DNA of 64,000 nucleotides from assembly GCA_963752345.1 (NCBI GenBank), contig CAVVYA010000013.1, forward strand, positions 165,399-229,398, given 5' to 3'. The position numbers and the translations under genes were made by a program. This document shows, in pieces, positions 46,391-57,221 of this stretch. This stretch comes from CAVVYA01 sp963752345 (GTDB lineage: Bacteria; Pseudomonadota; Alphaproteobacteria; SMXQ01). Under the pieces are notes generated by a model. It did not search any database. It was not told the DNA's origin and was given only the letters and a program-made list of their open reading frames with translations. Position 1 is the stretch's first letter. Each line of letters begins with the position of its first letter.

Positions 46391-49300
46391 TTATGCGGCC
46401 GGCGCAGGCTCGCACTCTCCCGGTTCGCGAGCTGCGTTCTGGTCACCGTAAACGATGGCCTCAACGGCTCGCTCTATGTCCTCGTCCGATAGAAATGGTG
46501 CTTGCGCGAAGACGATGCCGGGTTCTCCGTTGAGCCGGGCGGCCAAATGGCCAAGGCCCAACAGCGACTCTGCACCTTTTACACCAAGGGCAATCTCCGA
46601 GGTGCCGACGCTGGCGACCTTAAGAATCAGGCGGTTCCCTAGATTGTCGCGCAACTGCATCGGCATGACGTTCACGTCCGGGCGTTGCGCGGCAAAGATG
46701 AGGTGAATGCCGGCGGCGCGGGCCTTCACGCCCAATCGCTGCACATTGGCCGCCACGGCCTCCTTGTAGTCCTCCGTCAGCATCCATTCCGCGAATTCGT
46801 CGTGCACCAGAAACAGCATGGGCAAGCGCTCGCCCGGCGCTGCCGCGACATTGAAGGCTCGCAGATCGCGCACGCCGCTCGCGCGGAAGAGTTCGTAACG
46901 GCGCTCCATCTCCCCAACGATACGTTCCAGCTCCTCCTTCGCTCGCGTTTGATCAATGACGATGCCACCCGGAATGTGAGGCAGACGTTCGACCGCGGCG
47001 TAGTCCACGCCCATCTTGGGATCGATCAGGATGATCTGTGCCAAGGCACTCGAGTTGGTGGCCGCAATATCGAGGATGAGGCCCTGGATCAGCACCGATT
47101 TACCGCTTCCCGTAGCGCCCGCAATGAGGGTGTGCGGCTCGTGCTGCTGCGCGCCCCCGAAGGCCGAACCCAGATTGAGATACAGAATCTCTCCATCGAG
47201 CTCGCGCAAGCCGACTACGAATGATGTATTCGAGCCCGCGGCGTTGCGATTCAACTCGCGCCGCGCCCATACGTCCCACAAAGACACCGTTTGGCGCTGC
47301 GGCCGGGCCACCGCAACGACGATCTCGCCCGGCAAGGGCGAGATCGCGACCAGGCGAAGTCCGTGGGTCGTCAAGAGGGCCGACTGCTTGCCCTCGATGT
47401 CCTCCACCCGAAGCCGGTCAGAGCCCATGAACCGGATGAGCGCGGCATTGGGGGTGAGCCTGGTGCCCAGAATTTTCGCCTGCAATCCGTATCCCAATAA
47501 AGCCGTCCGCAGCTTCTGCGCGGTGCCGTCGAGCCACGCCTCCTCCGCTTCGGAAACGGAAGATCGTTGTAGGGTCCGCGCCTCGATCAACGAGGCGATA
47601 TCTTGGCGCTGCTCCGGCTTTGACACTTCGGCAACTTGCGAGAACGGTCGAGTCCTCTCGCCAGATAAAGGCTCGGTTTCAATGGCTTCGACGTCCGGGA
47701 TAACCGGCGCTGCCGGCTTCGGCGTGCCTCGCGGAGCCGTTCGTTGCTTCGTTGGTGCAGTGGCGACAGCAGATGGGCGTGCGGCATCTGGCTGACTGGT
47801 CCAGTTCACCCTGGGCGCAGGAGTACGAAATTCGGTGTCCTCCCAGGGATGATTGTCGCCCAGTCCCCGCCGCACACCCGCCAGAGCGGTGCGCGCCTCG
47901 TAGGCTTTGAGAAGATTGCGCACGTCATCACGGGTAAAGACTTCTTGCAACCCGTGAGGCACGTCTGCGATCGGCTCCTGCTCACCCGAACCCGCCGGCT
48001 CGGCCAACCCGGAAACGAAAACGTGCGAGTAGCCGCGCAGATCGATCGTGGTGACGCCCTGACGGATTCCGTCTCGCACCGCCTCCAGCGCGTCCGACTG
48101 GCCCAGCGCGGTAGTCCCGTCGAGCAGCAGGTCCGCGATCCTCGACAGCCACAAATCGCGGTCCAACCGTCCGGGATCGCCGAAAAGTGCTTCCTCAATG
48201 CGCTGAACGGTCTGACGAAGCTGTTGCTTGGATATCCGCCGCGCCTCGGCTGCCCCGTCGACGCCGACATACTTGGCTTCCGTCACAACCGCGCGCAGCG
48301 TCGTAAGCCCGGCGGCATCGCGACCGACGCTTAGCGCCAGGATGTCCGCGATCCCCTGCTCGCGTTGGCCGAGCCATTCGGCGTAATCATCCAGCAGGAA
48401 CCAGGCGACCGTGGCCTGCGCGCCGAATTCCTCAGCGACTAAAGCCCGGCTCAACACTAGCCCGATGAGCTCGCCCGCCGACACGCCGCGCTTAGCCGCG
48501 CGCAGGACGATGTCGCCGGAAATACTGCAGGCATCGTCGATCATGCGCTGCGCCAGCGCCGACAGGCGATCATCGGGGAGGCCCAAGCTCAATTCGGCAA
48601 GCCGTCGCCGCACAAGGACTTGCAGGATGCGCAGCTCCGATGTCGACGAGACGATCATGTTGCGACCGTGCGTCCGCTGCCGCCGATAGCGGATCACGTT
48701 GATGCCCTGCGCGGCGAGCTGGCGCTTGTCAAGCAGGTCGTCATATGTCGCCACCCACTCCGCCAAACCGTGCACCTCATCAAACATCGCCTTCAGCGTC
48801 TGGTCCTGAAAGGATATCTGGCGCGCCGGAAGTACATGCTCGCCCGGGTTGTGCGACTGTCGCCGAACCACGTCCGCCACGGCGTCGAGATAAGCCCACC
48901 CATCGGCCGGTTGCCTGGGACAGGCGAGATAATTGGTCGCCTTCAGCTCGTCTTCGGCCGTAACGCGACGATAAGACCACCGCGCCGGGACGTGATCGAG
49001 CAGGCTCGGCATCGTCGCGGATGCAGGAACCGAGAACCACGCCTCCTTGGCCTGGCGTGAGACCACATCGTGCAGGAAGGCGACGTCGACGCTGCGGTGC
49101 TCGAGCGAAGGCGTCGCGCCTCCGTCGAGCATGACGCCGATCCGCAGCTTTGACATGAAATTTCGCGAGGTCTCGCTGACGACGAGCGCGTCGGGATCAG
49201 CTTCGGAGCCTTCGAGCAACTCCTTATAGATGCGATTGAGCTTGGGGCGGTCACGGTGCCGGACGAGAACGTTGCAGTGCATCTCGTCCTCGTCGTGAAC

Positions 49301-51743
49301 CGAGCCGAGCGCGTTGACGGTGGCGAAGGGCAAACCGGCCGCATCGCAATTGTACAGCATGATGCTCAGATTAGAGCGTTCGTGCGGCTGCAAATCTAGA
49401 TAACGCTCCAACAGGACACGAATTTGGCCTGCGGCCTCCCTCGGATCCACGTCCGTGGCGGCTTCGGCCTGATCGCGCACGGGCCGTTCCATCAAGCTGT
49501 AGTCGTTTACTGTGCTCGTCTCCGCCAGCAAGACTGGCTCTGCACCGTGATAACCGACCGCAATCTCTGGATAGAACGGGTGGGCCAGCTCCGCGCGCAA
49601 ATCCGCAAAGAAGAGGCGCGAATCTCCAAAGTTGATTTGTTCAGCGGTGAGCAGATGCGCGACCAGACCGGCGACGCTGCGCGCCTTTACAGCGCTTGCC
49701 GCCAACCGCAAGGGATGCCACGGCGCGATGATCGCCGCCGGAGCGCCGCCGGTGATTGTGATGCACCCGAGTGACAGAACTGGCTCCCAGAGTTCCTGCC
49801 GATTGAGATCGCCGGGCGCGTGCTGCGCAAGCGCACGGAGGAGCGCTCCATACTGCTCAGCCTGACTCAACAAGAGCAGACATCCGCCACGCCGTTTTGG
49901 CGCCGGGCTTCGATCGCGGCCGCATACGCGACCCCAAAGCCATCCCACGCTGCGCCCACAGCAGCCGCGGCTTCGGGACTCAATCGGTCCGTTGGCCGCC
50001 GCCTTTAGCGCCTTCGGGAATTGCCGGCCGACATCGTAAGCAGGGTCGGATTTTGGAATCAACGACCCGGAATCCTGCCGATATGCCGGCTGTAGTGTCG
50101 CGACATCGCTCAAGGAGACGGACTGGAGAGAGCCCTTTCGGCTAACCGGCTGGCGCGCAACGCTCGACCGAGTCAGCGGACGCTTGACGCAGGCGATCAA
50201 GGTCATCGCAAAGCTCCAAGCCGATTGCGTCCGGCCGTCCCATCCAGATGAGCTGGACTGTCGTCCGGTCAGCCAACGCGCCATCGCCGACCTTCAAGGT
50301 GATGTCGAACTTGATCTGAAGACTTGTTCGTGACACCGAGACGTTGCGCTTGTACTTCTTGCGTCGTGACGCGGACTCAAGCAGCGCCTCGTATTCGAAG
50401 AGGTGAGACGTGTCCCATTTGACCGCAGCCCCCATCAGCGCAGGCAATCCACGGTAGCGTACGGCGAACGCCGTCGCGACATCCGCATTCAGTTCAAGCC
50501 ATTGAGCTTTGGTGCGCCGCGTGGTCCTGATCTCAAGCGATCGGACAGAGCCAAGCGCGCCGGCTTGGCCATAGAGCCGTTCGAGCGCGCGCAACAAGCC
50601 TTCAAGAAGGTCGGTGCACTCAATCGGGCGGCCAAAGATGAAACGTTCCCACTTCGCACGAAGCGCGCGGTCTCGCCCAAGCTCTTCGCGATGGGCCTCG
50701 AAAAAGTCGCGGTCGTCGTCTCGCGGCTCCTTGTGAGATTTCGCTTCCTTGAGCTGCCGAAGATATTCCTTGTCGACTTCGCTGAGCCGGTCAGGCAGCT
50801 CAAACTCGAAGAACTGAATCGTCTCTTCGGCCAAGCTCGTCTTCTTCTGCCGTAGACCGGAGAAGACCTGAATGATCCCATCCGATTCCCATTCGAGCTC
50901 GGCGAGCGCGGCCGCTTCGTCCCGCCAACTCGGCGGGGCGTTGATGAATGCCTCGATGGTCGCATGCGCGGCCGGCGGGATATCGTCGCGCACTGCCTCG
51001 AATTGGGTTCGCAGCTCCTCCGCTTCAATCACCTGTCGCGGCGGTCTCTGCTTGAGCAATAGCGGCCGGCGATCAGTGATTAGCTTGTCGAACAGCTTCT
51101 TCCAACGCGCTGCCAGCGCCTGGTCTTTGGCGCGAATGGCCAGGAAATATCCGGAATCACGCGGCAATTGCAGTGCCGGAAGCGCCCAACCCAGCGCCTC
51201 GAGCAGCGGCTTCGATTCATCCGCGATCGAACGGCGCGTGAGCTCGACGTAGTTTGAGACCTGATGCAGCGTCCAGTCTTCGGCGGCGACAAGGCCGCGA
51301 AGCGCCGCTTGCCAGATTTCGAGCTGGCTCTCAGGGAGACCGAGCCCCGTCGCAGCCGCCTCGACCCACAGCCGGGGTTCCTCGGTGAGCTGCTTGGCGC
51401 CCAGCAGAGTGACATCCTGCAGAGACGCACCCTGATCGTCGTCGGTATTGGCGAGCAGCAGGGCCGGACGATCGCACTCCGCATGGCGCAGCGCGACCGT
51501 GCGTTCATCGGTGATCACGGCCGCAGGCAGGTCGAAGGCCGCCACAAGATCGCGCGGCACCGCGATTTTGAGCTTCGTAGCGGTTTCGCCATCCAGCAGA
51601 AGGGCCTGCACCACAGCCGCGACCTGTTGCCCGGTGAGCCGGTCCAGCATGAAACGCGCAAGCCCATCGCCTTCCGAGGCATTTGTCAGACGATCGCGCA
51701 GCGACGCCGCGCCCACAGCACCTAACAGTTCTGAGGCGTTCAA
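46391..51743 (-). pseudogene. Very large FtsK/HerA-like protein, DptH/SspH-like, split by frameshifts
   Basis: The N-terminal part is read from the TTG at 51743 to a stop at 50142 (533 residues; AGDNA-free helical sequence with many Glu/Arg). Another frame then continues LSDVATLQPAYRQDSG, a short middle part switches frame (LSPEAAAAVGAAWDGFGVAY near 49,990-49,890), and the long frame runs from SQAEQYGALLRALAQHAPG to 46391. It includes APWHPLRLAASAVKARS and, at the C-terminus, Walker A IAGATGSGKSVLIQGL and Walker B LPMLFLVHDEFAEWM. Joined, it is about 1,780 residues, the size of DptH-type proteins, the putative translocase/nuclease partner of phosphorothioation. Three or more ±1 shifts near 50,150, 50,010 and 49,885 break it. 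The TTG overlaps the stop of the preceding gene. Confidence 0.72.
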
Positions 51744-52318
51744 GGCTGCGCGCTCCTCTGGAATGGATTTTCGACATAGGCGCAGGAATCCGACAGCCGC
51801 TTCAGCAAGCCAAGGCTCGCTAGCCGCTCTTCCAGCCGTCGCGCGTTGTCTGAAAAATCCTCCTGATCAGCGGCGCCCGCCTCGATGAAGCCCCGTGCCT
51901 GCTGGTCGCCAATCACCAACCCGTAGCGATCATGGAGCAGAACAAGGAAATCCTTGAACTCCAGTCGCCGCTCGACACAGCATACAACCAGCGTCTTCAA
52001 AAGCCGATCGGTCGGGGCGTAACGCACGCGCCGGCTTGCTCGTCGCGACGACAGCCCAATCAGGCGCGCCCAGGTCGCGTGGACCTTGCCGACATGCTGC
52101 TTGTGGCGAACCACGGCGCGTCGAACAAGCTTTTCGAGCAATTCGCCGGGTTGCCCTTGCGCTTCATCGGCGTCGTCAAGGTCCGGCCAGTCGAAGGTCT
52201 TGGACAGAAGTTCAGCGGCGTTCGGTCCCGGCTCATCGGATTGGAGCGCCGCACGCCATTCGGGCGTCGTGGCGATCTTGCGAATAAACAGTTCGAGCGC
52301 CATGTTGCGGCAAGGCAT
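51740..52318 (-). CDS. G-type component of the restriction cassette, C-terminal part or separate small gene
   Basis: 192 residues: MALELFIRKIATTPEWRAAL, then DWPDLDDADEAQGQPGELLE, VRHKQHVGKVHATWARLIGL, a helical FVVL-type segment (FKDFLVLLHDRYGLVIGDQQ) and SLGLLKRLSDSC. It begins within the end of the previous gene (overlap 86 bases). Either it is a coupled gene starting at 52318 with AGGG upstream, or it is the C-terminal part of the 52,233-53,285 gene joined by a frameshift near 52,300. The latter would give a ~520-residue protein and a clean three-gene FGH order. No named domain recognised. Confidence 0.6.
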   Translation of the reverse strand: MPCRNMALELFIRKIATTPEWRAALQSDEPGPNAAELLSKTFDWPDLDDADEAQGQPGELLEKLVRRAVVRHKQHVGKVHATWARLIGLSSRRASRRVRYAPTDRLLKTLVVCCVERRLEFKDFLVLLHDRYGLVIGDQQARGFIEAGAADQEDFSDNARRLEERLASLGLLKRLSDSCAYVENPFQRSAQP

Positions 52319-53285
52319 TGTTGCCCTGAAAGGAGTCTGCTGATAGGTCGCGCACCACAGAGCGTTTCGGCGAGACGATTTCGCAAACCATGGAGATGGG
52401 ATCCTGCTGCGCCAGGACCTCAGCCGAGCGTTGGAGCTGATATAGGATGAGGTGGAGGCCAGTCATCGTGACGATATGCGGGATCGCATCATAGGCCGGG
52501 ATTTGCAGATCCAGGATTGCGATCCAATCCTCAGCCAACCGGTCGAACGTGGGATGGGAGGCGCATGGCAAATAGGCGCCGGCCCGTTCCTGCCGCGCGA
52601 ACTGCACGTCGCCTTGCAGGGCTCGGAGCAGTCCATCATACGGCGCATCGACCTTCAGTATCCGCCGATCCAGACGTTCGCGGAGCTCTGCCACTCTTCG
52701 GCTCCTGCAAAGCATCAGATAGACGATCTCGCCGGTGCGTGCAAAGAACCGGCGATCCGTAGCGACGCCAGTCGCCGTGACGCTCACGTCCTCATAGAGC
52801 GCACTCGTCCCGAAGGGAAAGACGAACTTGGAACTCCAGCGCTTATTGCTGCCCCCTTCGATCGCGGAGCTCTGGAGGAAGGAAACCACCGAGGCAAAGT
52901 CCTGGAAGGTCTCGAAGCGCTCCCGGAGATAGGCAAAGTCCGGCCTGTCTAATCCACCCGCGTTTTGGGCCATCAAGGGCAGCCATGTCGCCCACATCGC
53001 CTCGTCGGACTGGCCTGAGGCAAGCACGGTCGTCATCTGCGGGTTGTTGAAGAGGAGATTGCGCAGGCGAAGTTGGGTTTGTGGCTTGTAGGACAGTTCG
53101 TTAAGGCGCTCCTCAGTCAGGGCACGTGACTGGCCATTCTCCGCATGAAGAACGCACAGGAATTCGAGCAAGGTCAGCCAGGGTGATTGCTCGTCATGCA
53201 GACGATGGCCCCAGATCGCCTCGTCGATCCACATCTCCGGACCCGTGCGGTCTTCATGGCCGAAGGGCTTCGCCAAAACTTCCAT
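52233..53285 (-). CDS. G-type component of the restriction cassette, N-terminal part (SspG/DptG position)
   Basis: 350 residues beginning MEVLAKPFGHEDRTGPEMWI, with LTLLEFLCVLHAENGQSRAL, FVFPFGTSALYEDVSVTATG and RRFFARTGEIVYLMLCRSRR. No enzyme motif is visible. The last 30 residues (NNALPQHGARTVYSQDRHDA) look like out-of-frame translation of the following gene's start, which suggests a frameshift and a longer protein. It starts five bases after the DptF-like gene and sits between the F- and H-type genes, so by position it is the G component. Function unknown. Confidence 0.65.
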   Translation of the reverse strand: MEVLAKPFGHEDRTGPEMWIDEAIWGHRLHDEQSPWLTLLEFLCVLHAENGQSRALTEERLNELSYKPQTQLRLRNLLFNNPQMTTVLASGQSDEAMWATWLPLMAQNAGGLDRPDFAYLRERFETFQDFASVVSFLQSSAIEGGSNKRWSSKFVFPFGTSALYEDVSVTATGVATDRRFFARTGEIVYLMLCRSRRVAELRERLDRRILKVDAPYDGLLRALQGDVQFARQERAGAYLPCASHPTFDRLAEDWIAILDLQIPAYDAIPHIVTMTGLHLILYQLQRSAEVLAQQDPISMVCEIVSPKRSVVRDLSADSFQGNNALPQHGARTVYSQDRHDARMACGAPIR

Positions 53286-53290
53286 TGTGG

Positions 53291-55123
53291 TCAGGTCCTC
53301 ACAGTAACGCGCCGCGGCGACGCGCGGCCCTCACTCCCGAGCTCGATAAACCGCAGGACCAATTCGCCGGCAGAGGCCCGGTCGTCCTCGTCGAGCACAC
53401 GGCGCCGCTCGGTCGCACTCAAAAGCTTGGCCTTAAACGCCAGGAGATCTTCGTGGCACTCGAGCGAAAAGCTGCTTGGCAAAGCGCCTTCGGCAACCCG
53501 CCCCAAGAACTCGAACCGCGTCGGCGTCAACATCAGCCCGCTCGGTCCCGGGTCGTCGCCGCGCGACAAACGGACACTCAGGGCAATTCCGCCTCGGGCG
53601 CTCGGCGCCAGCACCGCTTCCTCTCCTCCCTGACGCCGGACCGAAATTAGCTCGTCAAGCAATGGGCTGGTCTTCGATTGGGAGTGGCTGCCCGAAGTGG
53701 CAAGAACCAGCTCGTCTTGGTTCTGTACGAGCATACCGGTGAACACGCGATTGAGGCCACGCATGATCATCGGCATGACTTGACGTGGCAGAGCCCTGCC
53801 GCTCTTGAGGCGTGCAGCGACATCTAGGTACAGGCCGCCATAGCGGAAGACTGTCAAATCCCAGAGGTCGAACTCATTCTCCCGCTGTTCGGGAAGCACG
53901 AAGAACATCCGCTGGCGCTGCGCGCGCAGGCGCGGCAGAAACTCCTCCCGCGCGCCGATATCGCTTCCCTCGAGATAGGAGCGTTGCGCTCGCGTGTAGG
54001 TGATCGTGCCGCCATAGACCGGGTCATTGATTACGAGATCACGGTAGGGCGCTTCCAGCGCTGGATCGTCGGCCCCGTAGACTAACAGATTGTCCACGCG
54101 GTTGCTGGCCTCGCCGCCGATCCCGAAGGCATTGAGCTTGCGAAAGAGATCGGACTTTTCAGCGCGCCGCGGCTTCAGGTTCTCGCCAAAGATATTGCGA
54201 TAAACGCTTGCTTGGTCGAGCGATCCGCTGGCCAAAATATCTGGGACATCCGAACACGACATCAAGCCATCAGGCGCGTCAGGGTGTCCCAGCAGAATGT
54301 TTGCCACGAGCGCCAGTAATTGGCGTACAGGAAAGTGGACGCCATTCTGTTCGCTCAATTCGACCAACGCTGTCAGGCGCCGCTGGAGAAGTCCCGAATC
54401 CGCGCCGCCTTGGACGCGGGCGCGGTTTTCCCAGATCGGGCAAGTCTGCGCGTTCCGAATGGGACATGATTGGCATTGATCCCAGCCGGAATGGCCTGTC
54501 ATCGCCGCGATGATCGTCCGGATCATCTGCGATGCGGGCGCTTGGCTCAAATCGCGCAGATTGAGCCTGACCTCGGGATCGGGATTCTCGCCGGTGACGA
54601 GAATTTCCTCGACCGCGCGCACCATGGCCTGAAGCTCCACCGCCTGTGGGGCTGCTTTCAGCTTCTCCAGGAGCTGTCCGTGGTTGGCGGCGATAAGATA
54701 GATACGGTCAGGGGCGGGATAGGTCACGTCTCGCGCCATTTCTGACAGCAGTGCCGCGCTCTCTTCCACGCGCAGCTCGCTCAGGTCCTTGACGACTACG
54801 AGTTCACGGGGCCCGAGCTGGAGCCTTTGGATTTTGTCCCCGGTATTCCATGCCGCGTCGGAGCCACCAAGCCGTACCCAGACTTCTCGGCAATGATAGG
54901 TTTTTCCGTCACCGGCTGTGCCGGTTAGGATTTCTGAGCGCGGCGCGTCCGAACGCAGATTATCGATGAGCTGGTCCAGGAATTGTGCAGGCAAAACAAG
55001 AGGTTCGATCCGGTGACGCCGCAACGCCCGCTGGATCGACTCGTCATACATGTTGTCATTGGTCGGAATCGGACCGTAGTTCCGGAGAAACCTAACCCAA
55101 CGACTTGCCCCCGACGCCGACAT
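53291..55123 (-). CDS. DptF/SspF-like P-loop ATPase
   Basis: 610 residues. Walker A is LTGTAGDGKTYHCREVW (Lys74), preceded by the family-like start NYGPIPTNDNMYDESIQRAL. ELVVVKDLSEL may be the Walker B strand. A Cys cluster CQSCPIRNAQTCPIW (near residue 215) may bind zinc. The middle FFVLPEQRENEFDLWDLTVF and GLNRVFTGMLVQNQDELVLA resemble the DptF group of phosphorothioation-dependent restriction proteins. The start follows GGGAGGGGGA. First gene of the minus-strand cassette, converging on the modification operon. Intact. Assignment rests on layout, Walker motif and context. Confidence 0.72.
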   Translation of the reverse strand: MSASGASRWVRFLRNYGPIPTNDNMYDESIQRALRRHRIEPLVLPAQFLDQLIDNLRSDAPRSEILTGTAGDGKTYHCREVWVRLGGSDAAWNTGDKIQRLQLGPRELVVVKDLSELRVEESAALLSEMARDVTYPAPDRIYLIAANHGQLLEKLKAAPQAVELQAMVRAVEEILVTGENPDPEVRLNLRDLSQAPASQMIRTIIAAMTGHSGWDQCQSCPIRNAQTCPIWENRARVQGGADSGLLQRRLTALVELSEQNGVHFPVRQLLALVANILLGHPDAPDGLMSCSDVPDILASGSLDQASVYRNIFGENLKPRRAEKSDLFRKLNAFGIGGEASNRVDNLLVYGADDPALEAPYRDLVINDPVYGGTITYTRAQRSYLEGSDIGAREEFLPRLRAQRQRMFFVLPEQRENEFDLWDLTVFRYGGLYLDVAARLKSGRALPRQVMPMIMRGLNRVFTGMLVQNQDELVLATSGSHSQSKTSPLLDELISVRRQGGEEAVLAPSARGGIALSVRLSRGDDPGPSGLMLTPTRFEFLGRVAEGALPSSFSLECHEDLLAFKAKLLSATERRRVLDEDDRASAGELVLRFIELGSEGRASPRRVTVRT

Positions 55124-55399
55124 TCCCCCTCCCGACTCGCATTATTCGGCGCTCGTAAAGAGGGCTATCCTCGTCCTTGCACCACCAGTGCTTAAGTCAA
55201 TTATTGCATAATAACATCAAATTGCGCCCGAATGCTGCCAGAAAGTTCCATTTCTCGCAGCCTCTTAGCGGCGCCTGCGCCCTTCGGCCGTTGGCTTCGT
55301 AGCCTGGTGCAGCGGCGAGGGCCCCGCTTGCCATGCCGAGGCACGCCATCTCCGTCGAGTAAAGGTGCCATTGACGGATATTCATTCGGCACCTGAATT

Positions 55400-55963
55400 T
55401 TACCGGGCTTGAAATAGGACGCGGTGCGGCCCGGCCCGCGATCGAGCAGCCGCAATTCCGCATCGTCTAACCTGCTCGCCCGCATCTGCCTCGATGACGA
55501 TCTCGGCCTCTTTGAGTCCGGCGGCGGCGCCATACACATCACTCAGAATCTTCAGCGCCTTCGCATCGCTGATCCTGGTGCGGCAGGGGCGGCGCAGGAT
55601 GCGAATGAATCCCGTTTTGCCGCTGCCGTTGGTCCCGTAGATGACTGTCAGGCCGGTGCAGTTGAACGTTACGCTCGCCGTGGATGCGAGCTTGTTGACG
55701 TTCTTGATATTGCGAATGGCCTTGATTTGGATTTTCGGCGCGGCGGAGGCAGCGCCGAGGTGCCTCCCATCGAGCGGGATCGGAGCTGGCACGGGAATCG
55801 CCTGCGTGAACCCCGCCTCGTGCTTCACCATCGCCAGAATTTCTGCGATGTCGCCTTCGGCAATGGCTGGCGCACTCGCGAGTCTTCGCAATCCATCCTG
55901 CTGCCACCCGTCGAGCTTGGCTGCCCATTCGAGAATATCGGCAGCCGCTGATGTAGCGGACAT
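55400..55963 (-). pseudogene. Truncated AAA-family ATPase (RecF/SMC-like N-terminal part)
   Basis: MSATSAAADILEWAAKLDGW is a typical start of large AAA proteins of the RecF/SMC-like type. GLTVIYGTNGSGKTGFIRIL is the Walker A, and VYGAAAGLKEAEIVIEADAG follows. Homology-like sequence ends near 55,480, where the right copy of the direct repeat begins; Walker B and the coiled coil are absent. Stretch 55,197-55,399 to its left holds only unrecognised debris. The gene was cut, possibly by the event that placed the defence module here. Confidence 0.68.
55430..55469. repeat. Right copy of the imperfect direct repeat flanking the defence module
   Basis: GCCCGGCCCGCGATCGAGCA followed by GCCGCAATTCCGCATCGTCT; 36 of 40 bases match 39,195-39,234, in the same orientation. 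It lies where the AAA ATPase coding sequence breaks off. Confidence 0.7.
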
Positions 55964-56235
55964 AGCCCCCCGATCCACCGAACCCCTTCACAGATCCTAA
56001 CAAGAAGCCTTTGGTCGACTACCTCCCATTGCATTTCTGCCGTCACCCACCCGCCTGCGGGGCTACCGACGAACAGCGGCACCGAAACGGCTGGACTTCC
56101 CGCCAGACAAGAGCGTGCATGCGGTCGAGACGGCTCCTCAGGACCTCCGCCTCGGCCTCACTGACAGCAACGCCAGCGGGGCTTCAGGTGGTGCAAGCGC
56201 CGCGATCCTAGCGGCGCCCGAACCAGGAGGTCCAA

Positions 56236-56799
56236 ATGCCAAAGCTCACCGATACCCAGCTCGTGATTCTTAAGGCCGCGGTCTCGCGCGAGAATCAGGC
56301 TGTCCTGCCATTGCCGAAGTCGCTCAAGGTCAACAAGGGCACTGCTGCTAGCGTGCTGAAGATGCTGCTGACGAAGAGGCTAATCGAGGAACGGCCAACC
56401 GCTTCCCGCGCAGAAGCCTGGCGTCAGGACGATGCTGGTCTGCGTTATGCGCTCACAATTACCGACGCGGGTCTGGCCGCGCTGGAGGGTGGCCTCACAG
56501 CTGCAACCGAGAAGTGCTCCGGGACGCGCACACCGCGCAGTAGGCAGCCGAAGGAACCTGTGCTTGGCAGCAAACCTGGGGCGAATAGCCCAGTGGGCAA
56601 GCGCCCCGGCGGTAAACTCGAAAACATTCTAACGCTGCTAAAACGGCCCAAAGGGGCTCCGCTTGTTGAGCTGGAGAAAGCCACTGGCTGGCAGCCCCAT
56701 AGCGTGCGCGCTGCGCTGACAGGCCTGCGCAAGCGGGACATTGCGATCTTGCGTGAGAAGCAGGACGGGGTCACCCGGTATCGCATCGCGGCGGCTTAA
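56236..56799 (+). CDS. DUF3489 domain protein
   Basis: 187 residues. The N-terminal half (LTDTQLVILKAAVSRENQAV, then LLTKRLIEERP) is winged-helix-like, and the C-terminal half is DUF3489: LENILTLLKRPKGAPLVELE, GWQPHSVRAALTGLRKRDIA. A basic linker joins them. GGAGGT lies six bases before the ATG. First gene of the DUF3489-DUF2924-recombinase trio that recurs in alphaproteobacterial integrative elements; probably DNA binding. Confidence 0.85.
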   Translation: MPKLTDTQLVILKAAVSRENQAVLPLPKSLKVNKGTAASVLKMLLTKRLIEERPTASRAEAWRQDDAGLRYALTITDAGLAALEGGLTAATEKCSGTRTPRSRQPKEPVLGSKPGANSPVGKRPGGKLENILTLLKRPKGAPLVELEKATGWQPHSVRAALTGLRKRDIAILREKQDGVTRYRIAAA

Positions 56800-56810
56800 G
56801 CGAGGTCAGC

Positions 56811-57221
56811 ATGGACCTGACAATGCTGACCGAACTCTCTCGCGCAGAGTTAGTCGCACGCTGGCAAGCCCTCTATGGCGCACCGCCGCCGAAGGGGATC
56901 AGCCGGCGTCTAATGGCGGGTGCCCTCGCCTATGCTCATCAGGCTAAGCAGCAGGGCGGCCCCAGCGCCGCCCTGTCGCGCCGATTGGCAAAGCTGATTG
57001 GGCTGATTGGCAGATCACCGATCACCGAGACGGCGGCGCCGCGGACACTGAACGCCGGCGCCCGACTCGTGCGCGAATGGAATGGCAAGACCCATACGGT
57101 GGAAGTGATCGACGGCGGGTACGCCTGGAATGGCATGCACTATCGCTCGCTCTCGGCGGTGGCGCGCGCCATCACAGGTGCACGCTGGTCGGGTCCCCGA
57201 TTCTTCGGGATCGGCACATGA
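56811..57221 (+). CDS. DUF2924 domain protein
   Basis: 136 residues with the DUF2924 pattern: LSRAELVARWQALYGAPPPK, then RRLMAGALAYAHQAKQQGG, and the C-terminal VREWNGKTHTVEVIDGGYAW with YRSLSAVARAITGARWSGPR. The last motif resembles a small DNA-modification-reader or homing-type fold; role unknown. Its stop overlaps the recombinase start (ATGA at 57218). Confidence 0.88.
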   Translation: MDLTMLTELSRAELVARWQALYGAPPPKGISRRLMAGALAYAHQAKQQGGPSAALSRRLAKLIGLIGRSPITETAAPRTLNAGARLVREWNGKTHTVEVIDGGYAWNGMHYRSLSAVARAITGARWSGPRFFGIGT

